In this document: piece after piece, positions 1 through 6,688 of the stretch
Layout of the letters: each line of letters begins with the position of its first letter
How positions within the stretch are numbered: position 1 is the first letter of the stretch
Assembly: GCA_964537965.1 (NCBI GenBank)
Contig: CAZIDB010000202.1
Span: 1 to 8,716 of the forward strand
DNA length: 8,716 nt
Source of the DNA: SURF-24 sp964537965
GTDB lineage: Bacteria > Bacteroidota > Ignavibacteria > Ignavibacteriales > SURF-24
Reading direction: 5' to 3'
Program-made: the position numbers and the translations under genes
The notes under the pieces: generated by a model
What the model saw: only the letters and a program-made list of their open reading frames with translations
Told to the model about the DNA's origin: nothing
Databases searched by the model: none

Positions 1-73
1 GCTAAAGGTAATTCCATTAAGCTTGCAAGGTTGCGCTTCAATGCTGAATAACCAATAACCAACTCGTAATTTC

Positions 74-107
74 TCAGCCAGATTTATAAGCCTTTGGCTT
101 AGGCTGA
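74..107. repeat. Compound inverted repeat (hairpin)
   Basis: TAAGCC (87-92) and GGCTTA (96-101) form a perfect 6-bp stem with a TTT loop. It is nested inside TCAGCC (74-79) and GGCTGA (102-107), with seven unpaired bases on the left side only. Neither side has a clear T-run, so it is not a clean intrinsic terminator. It could be the end of a transcription unit outside the window or part of an intergenic repeat family. Confidence 0.45.
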
Positions 108-346
108 TTCCGTTTGCGGGACAATTACCAATTTCAAATTAAAAATCCAATATCGAATAAAAAATAACGAATTCGGGATATGAGTTTTTCTCACCCTTTG
201 CCAACTTAATGACAACGAATGACAGTGGAACGAATTACAATTGAATTACCAGAGATGTCAATCTATATTAAATGCTCAATAACCAATTATCATTTACAAA
301 TAACCAGTTCTTGTCTATCCCTTCGTCCCAGCCTTTCAAATAAATC

Positions 347-382
347 AGAAACAGGCAAATAAAAATTTATCTGCCCGTTTCT
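347..382 (-). terminator. Probable terminator of the beta-helix lipoprotein gene
   Basis: Arms AGAAACAGGCA (347-357) and TGCCCGTTTCT (372-382) are complementary except at one position. That position is a G-U pair when transcribed from the minus strand but an A-C mismatch from the plus strand, which favours minus-strand use. An AT-rich stretch forms the loop, and the tail on the minus strand reads GATTTATTTG. It lies about 55 bases past the stop codon of the minus-strand gene. The tail is only moderately T-rich. Confidence 0.5.
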
Positions 383-436
383 ACTAAGCCATTAACTAAT
401 AAGGGAGATTTAGTTAACTGTAGTTCAGTTGTTTAT

Positions 437-2161
437 TTAAAATGAAACGCTTGTTACCTTACCGGAAACAGTGAAAGTTTTCTTAAGCGTACCGCCGGAG
501 TAAGATCCACCTGTGTACAAACCATGAAATTCAGTTCCGGTTGTAGTACCACCAACATAAATTGAATATGTTGCACCGCTCTTCAAATTTGGTGAAGAGA
601 AGACAATATAATATGCATTCCTAACCGGCTTGAAAGTAACAATATCATTCCCGCTTTCATCTTCAACATGAAATAAATTTGTTGTTGTAAGAGATGAACT
701 TGATGTAGCCTTAACTGAGTACTGCGATGAACTTGTACTTGTAGCTTCAATCATATTACCGGAATTAGGTCCTGTTAAAACAAGAAACCCACCCGAAATA
801 TTAAATGTACCGTTATAATCAGTTCCAACTTCAGGATTAGATTTTGGTCCGTGAGTTACAACTGTTCCACCAGTCATTACTATATTACCGTTGCTGTCAA
901 GGCCGTCTCCGTTTGATGAGTTAACAGAAATATTACCGCCGTTCAGAGTTAAAGTACTTCCGTCATTGGATTCGCCGCCGTTTCCTTTGGTTGCATTAAA
1001 TCCATCATCCGTTGAAACTATGTTTAGCGTACCACCGTTAACAGTAATTGCTGGACCTTCAACACCCTCAACCGATTTTGTAATATTTGTTTCACCGCCA
1101 TTAATTTCTATTGCAACATCAGCATGGATTCCATCATCGCCTGAAGAGACAGAAGATGTGCCACCATTTATTTTTACATAGCCATTGGAGTGAATTGCAT
1201 CATCTGCAGCGCTTGCGGTTATAACTCCACCATTTATAATTGTGCTTACAATTCCCTTAAGTGCCTTGGCAGAAGCTGTTCCGGTAACTGTTTTACTGCT
1301 TCCACCGCCGGTTGTAATATTAAGAGTACCTCCGTTTACAATGGCATCAGTTTGTGCTGTAACTCCATCACCGGTTGCAGTGATAGTAACTGTTCCGTCA
1401 TTAATAGAAACATATCCTCTTGAAGCATCTTCAGCATTGTCAGATTTTATTCCATTGCCTTTTGCTGTTACTGAAACATCGCCGGCTTTAATAATCATAT
1501 AATCTTTCCCGCGTAATCCATCATCAAGTGAACTTACAGAAATTTTTCCGCCGTTAATTATAAACCCATCTATACTTGCTATTCCATCATTATATTTTCC
1601 TGTTACTGTAAGCGAACCTTCACCGGCAATCGAAAGATCTGATTTACTGTAAAGAGCAGCATTAGGTTCATCAACCGCTGAATTTTCCAAAACGTAAGTG
1701 CTTCCGTCAGTTAGAGAATTGCTAGTGTTTTCCACAAGAATGACAATTGTTTTTTTAGAACTTTTAATATAAACAGGTGCATTGTTGGAACAATTAATAT
1801 TTGCTCCGTCCATAACCAGTTTTACAATTGCATCAGTTCCGGCTTCAACAATTATCTGTCCGTCCGTAAGTGAACCGCTCAGTTTGTACACACCTGCTGC
1901 ATTAATTGTAGCTTTGCTTCCGCTTACGGTTACACCGCTTGCATTTGATGTAATAGAAGTGCCGTTCAAAACAACAGGGATTGCGCTGGCGGCATCCCAC
2001 GTATAATCATCATTGTCTTCATGGTCGCTTACATTTGCGGTTGATGTATCTGCACCTGATGTAGTTGTTTTATCTTCAGGTTCAGTTGATTTATTACATG
2101 CAATAAACAGAGCGGCACAGCACAGGCATACCAGTAAAACAGAATCTTTTATTCTTAACAT
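437..2161 (-). CDS. Lipoprotein with Cthe_2159-like (DUF4353) beta-helix carbohydrate-binding domain
   Basis: Predicted envelope lipoprotein of 574 residues. The N-terminus has Arg/Lys, a hydrophobic stretch and the lipobox-like LFIAC (Cys22), followed by a Thr/Ser/Asp/Glu-rich linker to about residue 53. The body (about 193-455) is a ladder of degenerate repeats with INGG/VNGG turns (IINGG, IVNGG, KINGG, EINGG, TVNGG, TLNGG) alternating with acidic turns (LDDG, GDG, ADDA, GDDG, TDDG, GDG). This is the pattern of the Cthe_2159/DUF4353 family of calcium-rich parallel beta-helices. The founding Clostridium thermocellum protein is reported to bind polygalacturonate and cellulose; the ligand here is unknown. 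A C-terminal beta-rich part (about 455-574) ends the protein, and no T9SS tail is present. The ATG at 2161 is preferred because AAGGA lies 6 bases upstream. An in-frame ATG at 2182 would add seven residues but lacks a comparable site. It is divergent from the GH13-module gene, so a shared role in glycan binding is an inference. Confidence 0.85.
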   Translation of the reverse strand: MLRIKDSVLLVCLCCAALFIACNKSTEPEDKTTTSGADTSTANVSDHEDNDDYTWDAASAIPVVLNGTSITSNASGVTVSGSKATINAAGVYKLSGSLTDGQIIVEAGTDAIVKLVMDGANINCSNNAPVYIKSSKKTIVILVENTSNSLTDGSTYVLENSAVDEPNAALYSKSDLSIAGEGSLTVTGKYNDGIASIDGFIINGGKISVSSLDDGLRGKDYMIIKAGDVSVTAKGNGIKSDNAEDASRGYVSINDGTVTITATGDGVTAQTDAIVNGGTLNITTGGGSSKTVTGTASAKALKGIVSTIINGGVITASAADDAIHSNGYVKINGGTSSVSSGDDGIHADVAIEINGGETNITKSVEGVEGPAITVNGGTLNIVSTDDGFNATKGNGGESNDGSTLTLNGGNISVNSSNGDGLDSNGNIVMTGGTVVTHGPKSNPEVGTDYNGTFNISGGFLVLTGPNSGNMIEATSTSSSQYSVKATSSSSLTTTNLFHVEDESGNDIVTFKPVRNAYYIVFSSPNLKSGATYSIYVGGTTTGTEFHGLYTGGSYSGGTLKKTFTVSGKVTSVSF

Positions 2162-2167
2162 AGCTTT

Positions 2168-2172
2168 TCCTT
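2168..2172 (-). promoter_or_regulatory. Ribosome binding site deciding the lipoprotein start
   Basis: On the minus strand AAGGA sits 6 bases before the ATG at 2161. The longer in-frame ATG at 2182 has only A-rich sequence upstream, so this site argues for the shorter protein. Confidence 0.6.
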
Positions 2173-2182
2173 TTTTGTACAT

Positions 2183-2512
2183 GTTTTTCTTTGTTTCGGA
2201 TAACTCTGAATATTAGACATATTCAATAATCATTTTATTTCATTTAATTGAAGTGATTAATTTTTCTCTTTTTACCAAATATATCCTGCTAAGTTTTCTT
2301 TAAAATCCGGACGGTTTACGTATTTGACCTCGGAAATATTTCAGGACAATCCGGTAATTTATTTATTGCCTTGTAATTTTTTAATTCGAAGAATGCTTTC
2401 TCTTTAGTAAATTTGGGTTGCCATACAAATTTTCTTTTCCACCGGTTTTAATATTGAATCAATAAATAAACTTTCGGATTTTAAGGCAGTGATTTTTATT
2501 TAAGGAGGAGTT
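2183..2512. promoter_or_regulatory. Divergent intergenic region between lipoprotein and GH13-module genes
   Basis: This region must carry the promoters of two diverging genes. TATATTTG on the minus strand (2276-2283) and TAAATTTG on the plus strand (2408-2415) both fit the Bacteroidota -7 consensus TAnnTTTG. Neither has a good TTG about 20 bases upstream, so both are weak candidates. A perfect 10-base palindrome, GAAATATTTC (2333-2342), and two copies of AATCCGG near 2315 and 2348 lie between them and could bind a regulator of both genes. That is speculation. AAGGAGG (2502-2508), 4 bases before the plus-strand ATG, is a strong ribosome binding site. Confidence 0.35.
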
Positions 2513-5026
2513 ATGAATTTAAGGTTTACTAATTACCTGCTTTTATCTTTTCTTTTATTTATTTGCACGAATTTGACTTTTGCCCAGGTTACTCCCGGTG
2601 ACCCGCTTGCAGTTCCAATTGAATTCAGGTTTACATGGGATTTAAGTCCAACTGATTCGGGAATTGGTATTAATGGCAGTATGAACGGATGGTTAAACGG
2701 TGTTTATAAGATGAAAGAAGTTGAACCTAATCTCTGGAAGGTTACGCTGGAACTTCAACCTGGTTCCTATACTTACAAAGTTGTAAAGTATATTGACACA
2801 GTTGGGCAAAGCGGCGTAACGGGTTACTTTACTGATCCGCTTAATTCAAATTTCGGCGGGCCTTTTAATGATTCTTATATGGACGTTACAGACCCAATGA
2901 TTTATTATGTACTACCAAAGAACGGATCTGTTACATCAAACACAAAACCGGTTTTTATGGCAAACTTTGCAGTGGCAAATCAAAGCCTGCTTGATGTTGA
3001 TAAGATAGAATTTACTCTTGATGGTACAGCTATTCCTAATGCTAAAGATTATTATGATGCTGCCTCAAAAATATTTACTTATAATTTAACTGATGAGCTG
3101 TTACCAGGCACTCATACTGCAATAGTAAAAATATTTAACACCGCAGGAAATTTTAACGAGCAGACAACAACATTTTCTATTGCAAGCGGTATAAGCACTG
3201 CACCCCAAACATTTATATTTGATTCTAAAAGCCCAAGCTTTAACTTCCAGAGCGAAGTTAAAACCGTCGGCTTAAAAGCTACTTTCAATACGGAAGGGTT
3301 GGATGAAATGGTTGACAGCAACGGAGTTTATTCAGTTACTAAGGATTTGATGGTTGGGCAGGAAGAACAATACACTTACATAGTAAACGGCGGCTCTTAT
3401 ATTAATGACCCTGACAACCCGAATCTATCCTCCCGGCACAGAACAACGATTACAAAAACACTCGATCCGAGATCAAGATATAAAAACTTTACACCGGCTT
3501 CGGGAATGAGTTTTACTTCTCCCCTTTCTAGCATTGAGATGAAAGCTTATCTTCATCCAAGCGATTCAGCTTATGCAATTAATCAATCCGGCATTTTTCT
3601 AAAGTATGATGGTTCAATTCTCCGTCCCACAAAAACTGCAATCGGGAATATGGTGGAAGTGAAAGCTAAAGTTATGAATCCTGCTGAAGGAAGACACGTC
3701 GTTGAATGGAACGGTAAAGACGACCATGGAAATAATTCCTGGACTTCATATTATACTTTTGGAATTTATCCTGCCGGCAGCGGCTTTCACTATACTGATG
3801 GAGAGAATGACGATAAAGGAACGGGTACTTATACTTATCCCTTTGGTGTTACTGCAAACTGTGCGGATATACGTGAGTTGAATATACAGGCTAACTCAAC
3901 ACTGGATTCACTCATCATCATTATAAAAATGGAATTGATTACAAAGAATACAAGAATTGGTTTTGGTATAGTAAACAAACTTAGCGGTGAATATGTTGAA
4001 GCACCTGATGCAGTTGAATTAAGAATTCCCGAGTGGAACGGCGGCGGTGTATTTGCAATAGTATCACCGCCCGGTTCAGATTACTTTAATCCGGAAACTG
4101 AAAACCTGCTTTACACAATGAGAGATCCTTTAGCAAGCGGAACCAACATTTCACCTGATGCTGGAAGTATTACAAATAATGAATTCCGTTTTGCTATTCC
4201 TTTAAATTTGCTTGAGACCGTTCTTGGCACCTACAAAAATGAATGGTACTTTGGAGCATACTCGTATCTTAAAAACCAGGACGGCACTATTGAAGTTGCA
4301 GCAGCTAACGGTGCATCGGATATAGAAGAAGATCCTGACGTTTATGATGTTACTTTCTTTTCAGATACAAGATTCCAGGAAAGGCTGCTAAGTAATTACA
4401 GTTCTGCAGATCAAACAGGCGGGCCACGCATTGCAGTTATTGGAAGTGAAGAGAGAGGTTATGGTGCAGTATTACCGACAGATATTAACTCAGGTTTAGG
4501 TTCTGCCCCGCAAATTAAATTGTATGCAAGCGGTGGAGATCTTTTGTATCAGCCGGTAAAAGTAAAAGGCTTTGCTGATGTTCCTTCAGGAACAGATGTT
4601 TATGTTTACTGCGGCTGGTGGGGAGAAAATGTAAAAGTTAATGACCAGCATGAATTTGAAGTCATGGTTCCGTTAGCGGAAGGGTCTAACTTGGTTTATG
4701 CTACTGTTGGTTATGGAGATGGTCTTATAAGCAAGAGCAGCCAGGTTATTTACAATTATATTGTTGATCATGCTCCCGTTGCAAAAATTTATTCAAACAT
4801 TTCAGGCAGTTCAATCGAACTCCGGGGAGATAGTTCATATTCTCTTGATGGTACAAGCCTGATGTTCAACTGGTACCAGGATAGTGACAATCCGGAACAA
4901 ATTAAGTTTACGAATAATATTGGGACACCAACTTCCTTTCCCAAACCAACAAAGGCGGGAGAATATTATTTTACATTAAGAGTAAAAGATGGCGATGGTG
5001 ATACAGCGTGGGCAAGAACTGTAATT
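2513..5026 (+). CDS. Secreted multi-module alpha-glucanase, N-terminal part (3' end lost in assembly gap)
   Basis: The first 838 codons of a secreted glycan-active protein, with the ATG placed by AAGGAGG 4 bases upstream. Residues 1-24 are a signal peptide, probably cut after TFA. Residues 36-127 look like a CBM48/AMPK-beta type starch-binding domain (GSMNGW, LWKVTLEL, PGSYTYK, DPLNSNFGG). Residues 128-224 are an Ig-like module. Residues 232-320 resemble a second CBM48-like fold (ending in NDPDNPN). Around 390-420 is a FlgD-like Ig stretch (VVEWNGKDDHGN). Residues 424-660 resemble the C-terminal module of glucodextranase (DDKGTGTYTYPF; later YFGAYSYL, RIAVIGSEERGYG). Residues 664-750 are another beta-sandwich, perhaps glucodextranase B-like. 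Residues 751-838 are PKD-like (GEYYFTLRVKDGDGD). No catalytic domain lies in this part. The open frame meets the N gap at a codon boundary. The GH13 domain beyond the gap is most likely the same protein, but that join is inferred. Domain names are by pattern recognition. Confidence 0.8.
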
Positions 5027-5126
5027 NNNNNNNNNNNNNNNNNNNNNNNNNNNNNNNNNNNNNNNNNNNNNNNNNNNNNNNNNNNNNNNNNNNNNNNNNN
5101 NNNNNNNNNNNNNNNNNNNNNNNNNN
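5027..5126. other. Assembly gap: 100 N of unknown true length
   Basis: Exactly 100 N, the customary placeholder for a gap of unknown size. The upstream frame ends on a codon boundary at 5026 and the downstream GH13 frame starts a codon at 5127. A single intact gene therefore needs a gap divisible by three, which 100 is not. GH13 domains usually have around 60-110 residues before conserved region I, and these are absent, so the true gap is probably a few hundred bases. Translating straight through the N gives a spurious out-of-frame tail ending at 5191. Confidence 0.95.
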
Positions 5127-6482
5127 ATGGATCATGTAATTCAGCATACTTCAGATCTTCATCCTTTTATGAAAGATGCAAACTTATATAAAGAGGCATC
5201 CCCTTATTATCCGTTCTACTACTGGGATGCGAATGAAAATTTTCAATACCTGTTTACATGGGTGGATTTGCCATCAATCAATTACAGCCAGCAGACAACA
5301 AGAGATTATCTTGTAAGAATGGCAAAGTACTGGATGCAGGAATTTAAAATTGACGGCTACCGCTGCGATGTTGCATGGGCAATCGATTCACTTAGAGCAG
5401 AAGGACCCGCTTACTGGCAGCGCTGGAGAAGTGAACTTAAAAATATGAAGCCTGATATTTTCCTTTTAGCCGAAGGCGATGCTTGGCAGACAAAATTATT
5501 CAACAAAAAATTTGATGCAGCTTACGACTGGAAATGGTTTGGCGCTATTAAAGGCGTTGTAACAGAAACTCAGAGCATTGATAACCTGAATAAATGGATT
5601 ACTTCATATTACAGTTCCGGTTTTCCACAGGATGCACTTACATTTAAATTCCTTGAGAACCAGGATGAAGAACGGTTTATTAAAGCATACGGAATAGGAA
5701 GCACACAGGTTTCCGCTATTCAGCTTTTAACAACTCCCGGCGTTCCAATGTTATATGCGGGGCAGGAAGTTGGCGAAACGACAAACCGTGGTAATATTGA
5801 CTGGAGTGATCCTTATAATTTGCGTCCTTTCTATAAAGCTTTAATTGATATAAGAAAAAATAATCCTGCTCTTGCTTACGGAGATTTTACAAGATTGACA
5901 AACGGTGCTCCTGATAAAATTTATTCCTACTTAAGAACCGAAGATAACAGCAACGTTATTGTAAATCTTAACTTCAGCGAATCAACCGTGAACACAAACA
6001 TTTCAGTTCCGATGAATAAAATAAGTTATGATTCCAACACAACATTTTATCTTGTTGATCATTTAAACACAACATCGTGGGAGGTTAAAGGAACCGACCT
6101 TAAAAACTATGCTGTTTCACTGCCTCCAAACAGCGGGCAGATTTTGATTTTATCCGATGAACCATTGACTGATGTTGAAAAAGATAAGAAGGATATTCCC
6201 GTACAATTTAATTTAGCGCAGAATTATCCTAACCCGTTTAATCCGTCAACAACAATAAAATATTCTTTGCCTTCTGCCGCGCATGTTAAGATTACTGTTT
6301 ACAATGTTGTGGGACAAAAAGTTGATGAGTTGATTAACAAAGACGTAAATGCAGGCTACCATAATGTACTATGGAATGCAGGCAATTATGCATCAGGAAT
6401 TTACATTTACAGTATAGAAGCAATCTCATTAACAGGCGGAAAAAATTTTAATTCAGTTAGGAAAATGGTGCTGGTAAAGTAA
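5127..6482 (+). CDS. GH13 alpha-amylase-family catalytic domain with T9SS sorting tail (5' end lost in gap)
   Basis: The C-terminal 451 residues of an alpha-glucan-acting glycoside hydrolase (retaining GH13 mechanism), probably the continuation of the gene starting at 2513. The ATG touching the gap is an internal codon: it falls inside conserved region I (MDHVIQHTSDLHPF, His7). Region V is near LPSIN (49-52). Region II is DGYRCDVAW with Arg79 and nucleophile Asp81. Region III is FLLAEGD with acid/base Glu116. Region IV is FLENQDEER with stabiliser Asp180. GVPMLYAGQE (205-214) is a late barrel motif. The catalytic triad is complete, but two usual residues are replaced: Asn by Gln6 in region I and His by Gln179 in region IV. 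A C-terminal beta domain follows (about 255-345). Residues 366-451 are a T9SS type A sorting domain, so the enzyme is probably exported and anchored or released at the cell surface. Exact specificity (amylase, pullulanase, cyclomaltodextrinase-like) cannot be read from this. Confidence 0.9.
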   Translation: MDHVIQHTSDLHPFMKDANLYKEASPYYPFYYWDANENFQYLFTWVDLPSINYSQQTTRDYLVRMAKYWMQEFKIDGYRCDVAWAIDSLRAEGPAYWQRWRSELKNMKPDIFLLAEGDAWQTKLFNKKFDAAYDWKWFGAIKGVVTETQSIDNLNKWITSYYSSGFPQDALTFKFLENQDEERFIKAYGIGSTQVSAIQLLTTPGVPMLYAGQEVGETTNRGNIDWSDPYNLRPFYKALIDIRKNNPALAYGDFTRLTNGAPDKIYSYLRTEDNSNVIVNLNFSESTVNTNISVPMNKISYDSNTTFYLVDHLNTTSWEVKGTDLKNYAVSLPPNSGQILILSDEPLTDVEKDKKDIPVQFNLAQNYPNPFNPSTTIKYSLPSAAHVKITVYNVVGQKVDELINKDVNAGYHNVLWNAGNYASGIYIYSIEAISLTGGKNFNSVRKMVLVK

Positions 6483-6484
6483 AG
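6219..6484 (+). repeat. T9SS sorting-domain DNA repeat, copy 1
   Basis: The DNA encoding the sorting domain of the GH13 gene matches 8105-8370 without indels at a constant offset of 1886 bases. I count 14 mismatches by eye over the 264 bases up to the stop codons. The first 92 bases (6219-6310) are identical. Upstream of 6219 the two genes are unrelated; downstream, similarity fades just past the stop codon (TAAAG, then CCAATCCC in both). Confidence 0.9.
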
Positions 6485-6501
6485 GCCAATCCCAGACCTC
6501 T

Positions 6502-6540
6502 TCCCTGCTTGCTGCAGGCAAGCTCAAGAGAAGGGACTTT
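6502..6540 (+). terminator. Probable terminator after the GH13 gene
   Basis: GCTTGC (6507-6512) and GCAAGC (6518-6523) form a perfect 6-bp stem around TGCAG. TCCCT (6502-6506) can extend it by pairing with AGGGA (6532-6536); alternatively CTCTT (6498-6502) pairs with AAGAG (6526-6530). CTTTT follows, then further T-rich sequence. It starts about 20 bases past the stop codon. Confidence 0.5.
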
Positions 6541-6557
6541 TAAAATCATTTTTTGAA

Positions 6558-6580
6558 GAGACGTTCCAGTGGAGCGTCTC
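6558..6580 (+). terminator. Strong 10-bp hairpin, second terminator or intergenic repeat
   Basis: GAGACGTTCC (6558-6567) and GGAGCGTCTC (6571-6580) form a 10-bp stem with one G-U pair and a three-base loop. ATTTATTGTTCTT follows, a weak T-tail. It may back up the hairpin at 6502-6540. The GAGACGT...ACGTCTC style of arm also resembles hairpin repeats scattered between genes in Bacteroidota genomes; that likeness is from memory. Confidence 0.55.
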
Positions 6581-6611
6581 ATTTATTGTTCTTAGTCGTC
6601 AATATCATAAC

Positions 6612-6653
6612 TTGACAATTTTTTGTTTCGTATGTTTTCTGAAAATATTTCTG
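6612..6653 (+). promoter_or_regulatory. Candidate promoter of the propeller-repeat gene
   Basis: TTTG (6622-6625), a 20-base spacer and TATTTCTG (6646-6653) fit the Bacteroidota -33/-7 pattern with one mismatch in the -7 box. An overlapping alternative is TTGACA (6612-6617) with TATGTTTT (6631-6638), at a shorter spacing. It lies after the terminator hairpins, so the gene is likely transcribed on its own. Confidence 0.35.
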
Positions 6654-6666
6654 TGTAATAAAGAAT

Positions 6667-6671
6667 AGGAG
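6667..6671 (+). promoter_or_regulatory. Ribosome binding site in front of an out-of-frame ATG
   Basis: AGGAG lies 4 bases before ATG at 6676, the same spacing as in the GH13-module gene. That ATG opens only a seven-codon frame (MGIIFEK, stop 6697-6699) and is one base out of frame with the propeller gene. Removing one T from the five-T run at 6686-6690 would join the two. Confidence 0.5.
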
Positions 6672-6688
6672 TTAAATGGGGATTATTT

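Larger units (their letters stand above)
1..436. other. Non-coding region with degenerate short repeats
   Basis: I see no convincing gene here; stops are frequent in all frames. The segment is very AT-rich and patchwork-like. A word close to AATGCTGAATAACCAAT occurs at 40-56 and again with one mismatch at 271-287. AACGAAT occurs three times (166-172, 214-220, 229-235). An imperfect hairpin lies at 74-107 and a terminator-like hairpin at 347-382. Only the right side can be tied to a gene, as the 3' flank of the minus-strand lipoprotein. Frame 1 is open from base 1 to a TAA at 49-51, but 16 codons are too few to call the tail of a gene. Confidence 0.6.

Noticed and set aside
1..51. Open frame from base 1 to TAA at 49-51, possibly the tail of an upstream gene
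   Set aside because: Only 16 codons, no recognisable motif, and its end overlaps a repeated non-coding word (copy at 271).
891..2216. Several plus-strand open frames opposite the lipoprotein gene (891-1181, 1190-1423, 1242-1502, 1782-2006, 2013-2216)
   Set aside because: They are antisense shadows of a repetitive coding sequence, have low-complexity translations, no ribosome binding sites that I could see, and overlap a strongly supported gene.
3112..3321. Minus-strand open frame inside the GH13-module gene
   Set aside because: Shadow frame with no recognisable motif, overlapping a gene whose modules continue through it.
5127..5191. Continuation of the 2513 frame across the N gap to a stop at 5191
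   Set aside because: It reads the GH13 region I sequence in the wrong frame; the join depends on the arbitrary gap length of 100.
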